From NCBI GenBank assembly GCA_023846275.1, contig JAIUJO010000185.1:139001-203000 (forward strand): DNA of 64,000 nucleotides. The letters are read 5' to 3'. Under the pieces are notes generated by a model, which was not told the origin of the DNA, made no database searches, and saw nothing but the letters and a program-made list of their open reading frames with translations. The first letter of the stretch is position 1, and the number at the start of each line of letters is the position of its first letter. Shown one piece after another: positions 13,206 to 27,400 of this stretch. A program made the position numbers and the translations under genes. Source of the stretch: Vanilla planifolia. Its lineage: Eukaryota > Streptophyta > Magnoliopsida > Asparagales > Orchidaceae.

Positions 13206-16200
13206 TGTATGTGATCTTGTGAGTGCATAAGTGTGTGTGCATGTATATGTGTTTTTGCAATGGTGCATGTATTCAAGATTGTCCATGTGTGTGTTTGTTC
13301 GTGTGTGTGTGTGTATGCATGTATGTCTATGGGTGTTTATGTGCATATGCATATATGTGTGTGTGTGTGCACATGTTTTTGTATGTATCTATGGGAGGTT
13401 ATGTGTGGGTATGTGTGCACGTGGGCATGAGTGTGCATGTTCATTAATGTTCACGCGTATATGTATTTGTCTGTGAATGTGTGTGTGAGTGCACGTGATG
13501 GTACGTACATGTTTTTATGCATGTGTCCTTGTGTGCATGTGTCTGTGCATCAGTACTTGCTTGTGAATGCATGTGTCTACATAGGTACGCATGCTTGTGT
13601 GTGCATGTGTGTACGCATGAGTGTTTGTGTGTGTGTGTGTGTGCATGCTGTGATGCATTTTTTGTGTGTGTGTATGTGCATATGTAAGCATGTGTGTCTA
13701 TGTGTGCATATGTGTGCATGTCTGTGCATACATGAATATGTGTGTGTGCACACATGTGTCTCTAGATAAGGGCGCATGTGCACATGTGTGTGTGCATCGA
13801 TGTGTGAATGTGTGTATGCATGTGTATTTGTTTGTATGTGCATGCATACTTGTCAGTATGCATGTGTGTCCATGTGTGCTTGTGCATATGTGTTTGAGTA
13901 TATGTATGTGTGCATGGTTTTCCATGTATGGTTGGGTTTTTTCTTGTATGTGTGCAGGTATATATGCACATGCATGTGTATATGCATTGGCATGAGTCTA
14001 TGTGGGTGTGTGTCTGTGTGTGAGCAAATGTGTGCATGTGCATGTGCATTCATGTATTTCTATTCATGTACTTTGTATGTGTATGCGTACATGTTAGTTT
14101 GTGGAAGCGTGTTTACATGTTTGTGTGTAAGCATGTTTGTGTGAGTGTTGTGTATGCATTTTGTAAGTGTTTGTATTTGTGCATAAGTGTGTCCATGTGT
14201 TTATGTGCATGTGTATTCTTGTGTGCTTTTTCTTGTATGTGTGCGTGTCCATAGGTTTTTATGCAAGTGTGTATGTTGTGCTTGTGTGTATCCATTTGTG
14301 AGTGCATGTGTATTTGTGTGTGTGTGCCTACATATGTGCACACAATTGTGTGAATGTATGTATTTATGTGTTTTTGTGCATGTGTGCATGTGTTAATGTG
14401 TGTATGATTATATGTATACTTGCATGCATGTGTGTGTGTTTTCATATGCATACATGTTCTTTCATATGGTTGTGTGTGTGCGAGTGTGTATGTGTATCTA
14501 TTGTGTGTGTGTTTATGTTAAGTATTTGTGCATGTCGGCATGTGTTTGCATGTTTGTGGGAACAATATGTGTATGAGTGTGTGTGTGTATGTGTGTATGT
14601 GTGTGTATGCTTGCACATGTGTGTGTATGGTTGCATACACATTACATGTGTGTGTTCATGCATGTGCTTATGTTGGTGTGTGTGGTTGAGCGCGTGTGTG
14701 TGTCTTCGTGTGTGCATGCACATGTGCACTTTTGTGCATGTGTATATGCATAAGAGTGTGCAAGTGTTTGTACTCTTATGTGTGTGTGTGTCAATGCGCA
14801 TGTCTATACCTTTCCTTATGTGCCAGTGTGTGTGTCTGTGCATGCTTGTGTGTGTGCACATGTTCATGTTTCTATGTAAGGGTTTGTGTGTGTGCATGTG
14901 CGCACTTTTGTGCGTGTGTTTGGGTGTGAGTGGTGTGTATGTGCATGCACTCGTGTGTGTGTGTGTGTATGAATGTTCTAGTGCGTGTGTATGTGCTTGC
15001 ATGAGTGCATATGTTTGCACACTTGTGTTTGTGTGTGTGTCTGCATATGTGGGTGTGTGAATGTTTATTTATGTGTGTGTAGGTATTGGCATGCACATGT
15101 GCATGTGCACGTGTGCTTGTTTGCATTATTCTATTTGTGTGTGGGTGCATGCTTGTGTGTATGTGCATTGTTATGCATGTGTGTACTTGTTAGTATCTAT
15201 TTGTGTGTGTATGGGTGGATGCATGGATGTGTGAGTGCGTGTGCTTGTGCATTTGAGTTTGTGAGTGTGTGTGCTTATATATTATTGTGGGTACATGTGT
15301 GCTTGCATGTGTGCATGTGTGTGTTTTTCTATATTTATGTTTCTATGTGTTGTCCATATGTGTATGTGTGTGTGTGAGAGTACATCTTCATGCATGTATA
15401 TGCATTTGTTTGGGAGTGTTTGTGCTTGTGTATTTGCGTATATGCATTTATATGTGTGTGTGTGTGTGTGCATGTGTGTGCACTAGTGTGTGTATGTGCA
15501 CATGTGTACATTTGGGCATATGTTCCTATATGTCTATGTGTGCATGTGTCTTTTGTTTGTGCATGTGTGTGTGAATGTGTGTTTGTGTATGTGTGTATTT
15601 GTGCATGCTTGCATGTGTTTATTTGTTTGTTCATATGTGTGAGCAGGTTAAGTATGCATGTTTGTGAGTATATGTGTGTATGTCTGTGTATGTGTATGTG
15701 CATGTAAGTATATATGTGTGTATATGCAAATACATGTGTATGTGTGTACGTGCTTGTGCATGTGCATGTTTGTTTGTGTGTGTCTACATGTGCATGAGAA
15801 CACATGCATTTGTGTTGGTGTGCATTTGATTATGTGTACATTCATGTGTGAATGTGTGTGCATTCTTGTACTTGTGTCTGTCCATGTGTGGTGTCATTGA
15901 ATGTACGTGTAAGTGTGTGTGTGTGTGTGCATGTGTACATGTATACATGCGTGTGTGTTCATGGGTGTGCATGTTTGTTTGCACATGTGTGTAAATAATT
16001 ATTTGATTGTGTGCATGCATATAGGCACGTGTGCTTGCATGTGCATGTATATGTGTGTGCATGTTTGCATGTGCATGAGCATACATACATGCATGTGTGC
16101 ATGTGTGCACAAGTGTCTCTATTTGTGTGTATGCATGTGTGTGTGCATGTGTGTGTGTGTGAAAGGGCGTGAGTGTTTGTGTGTTTGTACCTATACATGT

Positions 16201-17270
16201 GCATGTATGCTCGTGTATGTGTGTGTAGGCATGTGTGTGTTTATTTGTGTGTGTGATTTTGTGTTTGTGTGGTTATGAGCATGTGTGTGTTTGTGGTTGT
16301 GTGCATGGTTGCATTTGTTCTTGTTTGCATGTACATATGTTTGTGAGCTTTTTTGCATGCATGTGTGTAGTTGTTATTGTGCTTGCTTGTAGGCATGTAT
16401 GCTCATTTGTGTGTGTATGTGTTTTCATGCATGTGTGTGCCTATATTTGTTTATGCATTTGTGTGTGTGTGTGCTTTTATTTTGTTTGTAAGTGTGTGTA
16501 TATGAGTGTGCATGGATGTGCATATACATCAGTTTACATGTGTGCAGGGGTATGTGCATTTGTGTTAATGTGCTTATGCATGTGTATGCATGGGTGCATT
16601 TATGTGTGTGTACATTTGTGTATGCATGCATGTTTATTTGTGTGTGTGTGCGGGGATGTGCATGTGCATGTGTGTGTGTCTAGGTGTGGTCATGCGTGTG
16701 AGTGCATGTGGGTGTGCACGTATGTTTGAATGTGCATGTGTGTTCATATGTGCGTGTACATGTGTGTGTGCTCCTATGTGTGCATATGTGGATGTGTGTG
16801 TGTGCGTGCATCTTTGTGTGTGTTGTGGGTGTGTGCTTGCACGATTGTGTGTGTGTGTGACTATGTGTGTGGTTGTGTACACATGTGTATTTATGGATCT
16901 ATGTTTGTCCATGGGTGTTTTTACTTGTGCATGCATGTGTGTGTTTGTATGTATGTGGGCAAGAGTGTGGGGATGTTTGCATGTGTGTGTGTTTCTAAGC
17001 ATGTGCATGTTATTGTCTGTTTGTGTGTGTGTTTGTTTGCATGTATTTATGTGAATATTTGTGTGCGTGTGCTTGAGTGTGTGTACATGTGTTTGTGTAC
17101 ACATGTGTACATGTGTGCAATTGCTTTTTGTGACTACATTTGTGTATGTATTGTGCATCCGTGCATGCATATGTGTACTTGCATGTGTTTATATTTGTTT
17201 GTATGTGCATGTCTATGTCTATTCATAACTACACGATTGTGTGCATGTGAGTGTGTGTGTGTGTGTGCAT

Positions 17271-17308
17271 TTTTAATCTACCACTCTCCCCTTCCCGGAC
17301 CGATGCAG
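17271..17308. other. C-rich non-array island of 38 bp
   Basis: Between ordinary TG repeat on both sides lies TTTTAATCTACCACTCTCCC followed by CTTCCCGGACCGATGCAG. Runs of C, CCGG and CCGA are foreign to this array, where C is almost always in GCA or CATG context. The right edge ends in CAG after a pyrimidine tract, so on the + strand it superficially resembles a 3' splice site, but no exon follows. It could be a scrap of an inserted element or of pre-array unique sequence. The CCCTTCCCGGACC core loosely recalls the 3' part of some plant tRNA-derived SINEs from memory. I cannot verify that and do not call it. Confidence 0.6.
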
Positions 17309-18403
17309 TGTGTACTTGTGCAAATGTGTAACTAGTCATGCCTATTTATGTGTGTGTGTGTGCATTTACTTGTGTGAGTTTATGGTTGCAAGTGTGAGGT
17401 TTTATGTGTGCAAGTGTGTGTATCATTGTGCATGTTTGTACATCTATGTGTGCGTCAACTTGTGTGTGCATTTGTGTAGGCATGTGTATATGTGTTTGTG
17501 CATATGTGTGTGTCCGTATGTGTGGTAGGAGTTGGTTGTGTTAATATGTTATCAAGTGTATGTGTGCATGTGTGCATGCATGCACACACATTTGAGTGTT
17601 TGGGTATGTGCATGTGATAGTGTGTTCATCTTTGCATGTGCACGTATGTGTGCATGATTTTTGTGTGTGTGTGTGTGCGTGCATGTGTGAGTGCACATGT
17701 GCGCATCTATGTGTGTACATTTGCACCTGTGTGTGAGTGCGAGCATGTCTACGTCCTTATCTATGTGTTTGTGCATATATGCAAGTGTGACTTTATGTCC
17801 TTATGTGTCTACATCTATGTGTGTGTGTTCATGTTTATGTGTCTATGCATGTGTGTTTATGTGTTAGTGCTTGTATGCATGTGTGTGCATGTTCATGTGT
17901 GCATTTACATGTATGTGTGTGTACATATTTTTGTGCAAGTGTGCACATGTATTTGTGTATGGGTGGTGTATGTGTGCTGTGCATATGTTAGTGTGTGCAC
18001 ATGCTTGTGTATGTGTTCAATTATTCTTGTGTTTGTGCATGCATGTGCATGTGTTTATATGTTTGAACATGTGTGCATGTGTGAGTGGCAATGTGGTTCT
18101 ACAAATGTATGTTTATGTGTAGGTGTGTGCTTGTCTACATGCATACATGTGTGTTTGTGAGCACATGCATATGTATATGTGTTTGTGTGTGCGCTTGTGC
18201 CTATGTGGGTGTGGTGTTTCTGCATGTGTGGTTGTGTATATATGTACATGTGCATGTGCAAATGTGTGTGTGCATGCCTATGTATGCATGCTTCTGTGTG
18301 CATATGTGATCATTGCTTTGTGTGTGCATGTGGCTGTGCATGTGTCTATGTATATGGGTGGATGCATTGTTTGATTGTGTGTGTATGTGGGTGTGGAAAT
18401 GTG

Positions 18404-18480
18404 CATGTGTATGTGCTTGTGTGAGCATGTGTATGTGCTTGTGTGAGCATGTGTGTGTGCATGTGTATGTGCTTGTGCTT
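18404..18480. repeat. 22-bp tandem repeat
   Basis: A 22-bp unit beginning CATGTGTATGTGCTTGTG is present exactly at 18404-18425 and 18426-18447. It is followed by a truncated copy (18448-18459) and a diverged copy (18460-18480). It is a recent local expansion. Confidence 0.85.
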
Positions 18481-21400
18481 GCGTGTGACCATATATCTTA
18501 GCCATGTATGCATGCTTGCATGTGTGCATTTGTTTGTGTACCTATAGGCCCATGCATTTGTGCATGTGGGTGGGTGGGTGTGCTTGCATGTGTGCATATG
18601 GGTGTGCATGTGTGTGTATGTGTGTGATTGCATGTGCTGATGAGCACATGTTTATTTGTATGTGAATGTGGGTCTGTGTTCACACATGTGTATGTGTATG
18701 CACATATGCATATGCATGTGTGCATGTATGAGTGTGCATTTATGTGTGTGCATGTCTTAATGCATTTATGTGTGTGTTTGTGCTTGTGTAATTGTTGCAT
18801 GTGCATTTGTGTGTGTGTTTGCATGTCTATTTCTTTGGATGTGCGTGTGAGAAGGTGCGTGTGTGCTCAAGTGTCCATGTATGTATATGCAAGTGCCTGT
18901 GTGTATGTGGGTGCATGTACATTTGTTTGTGCATGTATAATCATGTGTGTGTGCTTCTGAGCATGCAAGTGTGCATGTGTACTTGTGTAGGTGTGTGTGC
19001 CCATGTGTGCATGAGTGTGCATGTTTATGTATGTGTGTGTGTGCATACATGTTTATGTGGGCTTGTTTGTGTGTGTGTATATATATGTGTATGTGTGTGC
19101 ATTTACATGCATGTGTGTGTATGTGTGAGCATGTTTATAAGTCTATGTATGCATGCATGCATGTAAATATGTGCATATGCATGCATGATTGTGTATTTGT
19201 CTATTTGTGTGTTTGGGAGTGTGTGCATGTGTGTATGTAGTCATGTGTTTGTGCATGCTTGTGTGTGTATGTGTGTGTGCATATGTGTGCAAGTGTGTGA
19301 TCATTTGTGTGTGCAGGTTGTGTGCTTGTAGCTGTGCATGTTGGTGTGTGTACGTGTGCTTGTGCACGCTTGCATGTGTATTTGTGTGCATGTGCATGTC
19401 CTTGTATGTGCATGGGCAAGTGTATTATGCGTGCATACATGTTTGAGTGCATATGCATTTGTGTATATTTGTGCATGTGTGTGCATCTATGTACAAGTGT
19501 GTATGTGTGCACATGTGTACATGTGTCTTCTTATCTGCATGCATGTGGGTTCATGCATATTTGCATGTTGTACATGTCTGCATGCTTGCATGTGTGTGTG
19601 TGTGCATGTGTGTGTACATGTGTTCATGTTTGTGTACATACCAATGTTTGTGTGCATGTGTATCTATGCATAGGTGTGTTCATGGTTATGTGCACTTTAT
19701 GTGGATTTGTATGCTGGTTTGTGGGTGTGGTTGTGTTTTTGCATGTGCATGTGTTTGCATGCATAAAAGTGTGTTTGTTTATGTAGGTGTGTCTGTGTGT
19801 GTGGATGCATGTGTGTATGTATGTGCTTGTATGTGTGTGCATGTATTTGTATGCATGTGTATTTGTGTGTATGTGTTTGTTTTATGCTAGTGTGCATATT
19901 TGTAGATATGTATGGAAATGCACCCTTGTAGGCATGTATATGTGTGTTTGTGTGCATGTGCATGTGCGTGCTTGTGTGTTTCTCTGTATTACTTTGTGTC
20001 AATGTGTGTGTATTGTCATGTGTGTGCATGCACATGTGTTTGTACAAGAAAGTGTCTACATGTGCATGAGTGCGAGTGTGTGTGTGTGTACATATGTTTG
20101 CATGTGTAGGTGTGTTTGTGTGTGTCTGCTCATAAGCATGTGTGTTTGAATGCATTTTATGCGTGTGTGTGTGTGTGCGAGCATGTGTCTATGTGTATAT
20201 GCAGTGTGTATATGCATGTTCATGTGTGTAGGTTTGCTTGTGTGCTGTTGCATGTGTGTTTGCATGGATGTGTGTGAATGCATTTGGGTGTCCATGTTTG
20301 TGTGCTTGTGTACATGTGTGTGTTTATGCATGTGTCTACAATTATATGTCCATGTGCATACATATATGTTTGTGTATGCATATGTATGTGCATGTTTATG
20401 CATATGTGTGGGTTTACTTGTGTCTGCATGTGTATATGTTCTTGTGTGCATGTTTGTACATCTGACTATGTAGGGGCATGTGTATCTGTGCATGCACACA
20501 TGGGTGTGTGTTCCCATAAACGTGTGTGTGTGAGTGTGTGAAGGTTCACATGTACCTATGAGTCTATGTGGGTGCATGTGTTATTCTTGTGTGTGGGCAT
20601 TTATGTGTGTGTAGTGGTGTGTGACTGTATGTTTATGCATGTGCACATAGGAAACTCTATGTGTGTATATGGGAGAGAACGTGTTTGTGTTTTTGTGTAT
20701 GTGTGTTCATGTCTAATTATGAGATTGTGCATTTGTCTCTACCTATGTGTGCATGTGTGTGTACTTGCATGTGTGTGTGTGTGTGCATGTGTGTACATGT
20801 GTTTGCATTTGTGTGTATCTATGTGTGTGTGTGCGTGCACATGTGTGTGTGTGTGTCAATGTACATGTTTGTGTATGTGTTCATACAGGTGTGTGCATAC
20901 GTGTGTCCATGAGCATGTTTGTGTGCTTGGCTGTATGTTAATGTGTGTGCATGTGTGTAGTGGGGGTGCATTTGTCAGGATGGCCAAATGTGTGCCTATA
21001 TGTTGGTGTGTACAAACATGTTTGTGTATGTGCATGTGTGAGTGTTTCTACTTGTGCACATTTTTTTCATGTGTGTGTGTACATATGGGCTTATTCATGC
21101 ATGCATGTAGGCATATGTGCATGCATGCATGTGTGTGTATGTGTATGTACATGTGTGTGTGCACATGTTTGCTTATGTGTGTGTCTGTGCATGTATTTAT
21201 GTGTATGTATGTGCATGTGCATTTTTGTATGTAAGTTTGTGAGCATTTGCGTGTCTGTGGATGCATTTTGAGGTTGTATGTACATGTGTATTTTTGTGAA
21301 TGTGCATTTGTGTGTGCATGCAATTTCTCTTGTGCATGTGTGTCCCTGTGTGTGCATCATGAGCATGAGCATGTGTATGTGAGCATTTGCATGTGTGTTT

Positions 21401-24400
21401 GCATATGTTTGAGTGTGTGTTCATGTGAATGTGTTAGTGAGCATAAGTGTGTGTGCATGTGGGTGTGGTTATGTGTATACTTATGTGCTTATGTGTTTCT
21501 ATGTGTATGGATTCATGTATGTGCAAGCATTTGTGAATATGTGCATACGTGCATGCCTACATATTCATCCATGCGAATGCATGTGCATGGGTGGGTGTGA
21601 CTATGTGTAAGTATGTATGTGTGCATGTATTTGTGTGTGTATGAGTAGATGTGTGCATGTTTGTGTGTGTGTACTATGTGTGCTTGTGTGCATGTGTGTT
21701 AGGGTATGTGAGAATCTGGTTGTGGGTGTATATGTGAGTAGATGAATACTTGTATGGCATGCATCTATATATGGGTGTGTCTGTGTTTTAGGGTGTGCAC
21801 AAGTGCATGCGTGCATATGTGCAATTATGCATAGGTTCATTTGTAGGTGCATTTTTCGGAGTTTAGGTGTTTTTGCATATGCATGTGTGTGTGTCTAAAT
21901 GCATGTTTGTGCATGTGCATGTGCATGCATGTGAGTGTGTGTGCATAAGAATGTTTGCATGTGCATATGCATGCCTATGCATGTGCATGTGCATATCTAT
22001 GCATGCATGTACCTATGCATGTGTGTGCATGTTTTTTCTTGTGTGTATGTCTGAATGTGTACATATGTGTATGGGTGTATGTGTGTGTATGTGCATGTGT
22101 GTGCATGCTTATATATGTATATGTGTTTGTCTATGTTTGTGTATGCATGTCTGTGCATGCATTTGCACATGTGTGTGCATGTACACATATATGCATGCCT
22201 CTATTTTTTGCATGTGTGTTTGTGCATGTGCATGTTTGTGCAGTATATGTTCATGTTTGTGTGAGTACATGTGCTTGCGTGTGTGTGTTCATGTGTTTGT
22301 GTGCATTTTATGCATGGATGCATATGTGTGAGCATGAATTTGCATGCCTACATGAGTGTGTGCTTGTGTGCATACATTTGTTTATGTTTTCTTATGTTTG
22401 TATGGGTGTGTGCATGTGCATATATGTGCACATTTGGGTGTGCATAATTGTGAGGCTATGTGCATGCATTCATGCATATGCGTTTAGGGCTATGTGTGTG
22501 TGTGTATGTGTGCATGCTTGTGCTAGTGTACATGAGTACATGCGTGCATGAGCATATGTGTGTGTGTCTTTGTGTGTGATTGGTCGTGAGTCAGTGCATG
22601 TGTTTATAAGTGTTTGCATGTATGTTTGTGAGCATGAATGTAAATGTGTGTGCATGCATTTGTGTGTGGATGTGCATTTGTGTGTGTGCATATACTTGTA
22701 CATATTTGTGTGTATGTGTGTCTTTGTGCATGTGTGCAAGTGTGTATGTGTGTGTCCATCAATAGTGTTGTGGGTGTGCGGGAGTATGTCCTTGTGTGTG
22801 TTTTTGAGTGCATGCAAGTGTGCTTTTATGGGTGCATTTGTGTACATGCGTGCGTGCCCACATGCATGTGTGTGTGTATGTGTGTTCCTGTGTGCATATG
22901 CATGTCTATGCCTTTGATTGTGTGTGTGTGGAGAGGTGCACTAGCATGTGTGTGCTATGCAAGTGTGTGCATAAGCATGTGTATGCATGTGTCTATGTGT
23001 GTAAGCACTTTTGCATGTGTGTATGCTTTTTTGTATTTGTATGTGTGCCTATGAGTTTATGTGTCTTTATGTGCATGCATGTGGTTATGCTTGTACATGT
23101 ATGTGCATGTTCCTCTGTGTTTTGGTGTACATGCATGCATGCATGTTTGCATGTGTGTGCACTTGTATATGTGTAGCTGTGCCCATGCATATGTGCATGT
23201 TTCTTGTGTCCATGTCAATATGTGTGTGTGTGTGAGTGCATGCTTGTGTAGGTTTGTGTTTATGTGTGCACATGCATATGTGTGTGTGTGGGTGCATGTG
23301 TATAAGAGATATGTGTATTAGTGTGGATGTGCATGAGTGCATGTGCACATGAATATGTGCATGTGTATGTAGGGGTGCAAATGTGTTTGTAGGTGAGTGT
23401 GTGCATACATGTGTTAGTTCGTGCATGTGATTATGTAGCTTGTGTGTGCATGCATGCATTCTTGTGTGTATGCATGCACAAGTGTGTAGGTGTTTATGTC
23501 TAAGTGTGTGTGAGTTTGTTTGTGTCCATGTATGCCTGTTTGTGTGCATATCTATGCATATATGTGTGTGTGTGAGTGTGCATATGTGTAGGCATGTGTA
23601 AGTGCATTTGTATGTGCATGTGTGCATTTATGCATGTGTATGTGCATGTTCGTGTGCTTGTGGTTGTGTTCATGTGTGTCTATGTGTGTGTGTGTGTGCA
23701 CCTACATACATTTGTCTGCTTATTTATTCATTTGAACATGTGTGTATGTGTGTATGCATGTCTGTGTGTCTGAGTATAAGTGCACATGCATCCATGCATC
23801 TATGTGTGTGTGCATACTACATAAATGTATGAATATGTGTGTGCATGCATGGTTACGTGCATATGTGAATATGTGTTTGTGCTTATGTGATATATTATGT
23901 GTTTACATATATGCGTGTGTGTGCATGTGTTTGTCTTGCATGTGCATGCATGTGTGTCTACTTTTGTGTATGTGTGTAAGTGTTTCTGCATGTGTGGATG
24001 TGAGTGTATGTTTGTGCTATTTTCATGTTTGTTAGTGGGAAAGTGTTTGTGCACATGTGCATGTGTGTGTGCATGTTGTACATGTGTGTGGTTGTGTGTG
24101 GTATTGTTTGTTTTTTTGTACATGCATTTGCATATGTGTGTGCATGTGAGTGCATAAGTATGCATTTGCATATGCACTAGTGTGTGTGCAAATGCATGTG
24201 CGTCAGTGTGTATACATGTGTGTGTATGCATTTTTTGTGTCTGTGTGCAATTGCATGTGTGCATATGTGCTTGTATGCATGCTTGCTTGTGTGTGCCCAC
24301 GTGTGGCTGTGTTGCAGTATGTGTGGTTGTTTGTATTTGTGTATGTGCGTATGGATTTGTGTATGCATGTTTTTATGTGTGTGTGAGTATTTGTGTTTTT

Positions 24401-27400
24401 GTGATAAGTCTTTGGGCATGCATCAATGTATATGTGTATGTATAAGCACGTGCATGATGTGTGCATGCATATGCATGTGTATTTGCTAGTATGTGTGTGT
24501 TTCTACTTTTGTGTATGCATGTGCATAAGTGTATTTGTGAGTGCATTTGCATGTTTGTGTTAGTGTGGGTTTGCATGTGGGGATGTGTGCATGCATGTGT
24601 AGGTGTGCGCATGTGCATGTCTATATGCATGTGCATGTGCAGATGTGTTCAAGCATGTTTGATTGTGTTTGTGTGCTTGTGTTGTTTTGTATATGTGTGT
24701 GTATGTACATGTGTGTATGTATGCATGTGTGTGTAGGTACATGTTTGTACATGTGTGTGTTTGTATGTATGTGGGTTTGTGCATATGTGCTTGTGTATCT
24801 ACATTCGTGCACGTGTGTGCACATGTGTGTGTGTGTTTGTGTTATCGTGTGCATGTGCATGTATATATGTCTGTGTGTATGTGTGTGTGCATGTGTGTAT
24901 GAATATTTGTGCATATGTAAGTGTGTGCATGCATGTCTTTTCTTTGTGCATGTGTGTGTGCCTATGTATGTGCATGTTTGTGAGCTTATGTGCACAAGAG
25001 TGTGTGCCTATGCAAATGTGAGTGCATCTTTGTGCATGTGCATGTGTGTGCATTGGTGCTTTTGTTTATGCACGTGCATGATTGTTTGTGTGTACGTGTG
25101 TGTGGATGTGTGTGCATATGAGTATGTGTATGTGTGTGTACCTCTATGCACATGTGCTCATGTGATTGTGCAAGCATGTGTGCATGTCATCCGAGTGTGC
25201 AAGCATGCAATTTTGCGTGTGCATGTGTCTACGCATGTACATGTGTTTGTTTATGTGCAAGTGCACATATGCACGTGTATGTGTGTGCTGTGTGAGTGTG
25301 TAAGTGTCCATGTGGGTGTTTTCATTGTTTGTAGGGGCACTATGGGTTTGTGTTTGTGCATGTATACCTATATGTATGTGTGGATTTGTGCATCTATGTG
25401 TATGCCTATGCATGCTCACGTGTACATGTGTGGATGTGTCTACATACATGTGTGTTTATGTGTGCATGCGTGTGTGTGTGCATATGAGTGTACTTTTGTG
25501 TGTATGCATGTTTGAACAATTTGCACGTGTATGAGTGCATGCTCATGTGTCTGGGTATGCATGCATTCATATGTGAATATCTATTCTGATGTATGTGTGT
25601 GTGAGTGTCTATGCTTGTACATGTGTTTATGTGTGTTCTTGTGTGCATGTATGCATGTGTGTATATGAGTATATTTATATATGCAAGCCTATGCATGTGC
25701 ATGCATGTGCTTGTTTGTGCATGTGTGTGTCATGCATGAGTGTGTGTGCATGGGGCTATGCATGTACATGTATGCATGTGCAGGCATGTGCCTACACACA
25801 CATATGTTTATATGTATGCATTTGTGTAGTAGTGTATGTGCTTATGTGTGTGTGAATGTGAATGTTCGAGTGAGTACCTATGTGTGTATATGTGTTGGTG
25901 TGTGCATGTGTGTGGCCGTCCATATGTATGTGTGTATGTGTGTGTGTGTCTATCTTTATGCATGTGTATGTCTATAATTATGTGTATGTTTGCAATTGCA
26001 TGTGTGTGTGAGTTTGTGGGTGTGTATATGTGCATGCATGATTGGATGCTCATGTGTGTATGTGAGAATGTGTTGTATGTGTGTGTGTGCATGTGTGCTT
26101 CTGTATATGAGCATTACATGCATGTGTGTACCTATGTACCTTTCTATACATGTGCACACATGGATTTGTGCATGATTGTGTGTGTGTGTGTGTGGGTGTC
26201 TATATGTATCTGTGTGTACGTGAGGGTGTGTGTTTTTTGGTGCATGTAGACACACATATGCTTGTGGGTGTGTGTGTGTGTGTTAGTGTGTTTGTGTGTA
26301 TCTGTACTTGTGCATATATGTGCTTATGCATGTGCATGTGCACGCATGTGTGTGTGTGTGTGTGCATGTGTTTGTATGTGTGTGTATGGATTTGTGTGCA
26401 TGTGTGTCTATGCATGCAAAAAAATGTACGTTTGTAGTTATGCATAGGTGTGCATATGCATGTTTGTGCATGCATGTGTTTGCATGTGTGTGCTCTTACA
26501 TGTGTGTGTGTGTACGCTCATTGATGTGTTTCATTTATGGGCTTGTGTGCATGTGTATGAGCATGCAGACACGTGTATCTGTGCATGTGTGCATGCATTT
26601 GTGTATATGTTTGTGTTTGCATGTGCATGTGTTTGTATGTATATATTTACCTGCACATGTGTGTGTATATGTGTGTGCATGCATGCACATGTGTGACTTT
26701 GTGTGCATATGAGTGTGTGTGTGTGTGTGTGTATGTGTATGTATGTCTGTTTGTGTGCATGTGTGGGTGCATATGTGTGTGTGTCTAAATACATGTCTGT
26801 GCATACATGTGAGCATGTATGTGTGTGTATGCTTGCTGCATGTATGGGTGCATGTGTGTAAGTGTTTGTGTTCTTGTGTAGGTTTGTGTGTGTGTGCATG
26901 CATGCATGTGTGCATGCTTGTGCATGTATTTGGATGTGTGTGTGTGTACATACATGTACATGTACAGGTGTGTGCTTATGCTTGAGTATGTGTGTGTTTA
27001 TATATGTGTGTGCATCAGCACACATCAATGCGTATGTGCATGTGTGTGTGTGCATGCTTTTTTGTGCATGTGCAAGCATGGTTGTGCCTATTTGTTTGCA
27101 TATGAGTGTGTCGTTGCATGTCTATGTGTGTATGCATATCCATGTGTGCGTCGATATGCACGTGTGTGTATGTGCATGTGTTTGCATGGGAACACTTGTG
27201 TGTGCACATGTGCATGTGTATACGTGTTATTGTGTATGCTTGTGGGCATTTGTGCAACTGTGCATGAGTGTGCACATGTGTCTGTTTGTGCATGTACATG
27301 TGGGTGTACATGTGTATGTTTGCTTGTGTGTGCATCATTGTGCATGTGCTGGTGTACACGAGTGTATGTGTGTGCATGCATGCATGTGTGTGCATGTATG

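Noticed and set aside
17096-17111. Perfect 16-bp palindrome TGTACACATGTGTACA, also at 41790-41805
   Set aside because: The word is made of TG, CA and TACA steps and is self-complementary by composition. Such palindromes are expected often in TG/CATG sequence.
17271-17308. 3' splice acceptor at the C-rich island
   Set aside because: A pyrimidine stretch ending in CAG is present, but what follows is array sequence with no coding signal. Kept as an unexplained island instead.
24541-25515. 324-codon + frame that could be read as a Cys-rich, metallothionein-like protein
   Set aside because: Cys spacing follows TGT recurrence in the repeat and is not a conserved motif. Metallothioneins are short and rich in Lys and Ser, which are absent here.
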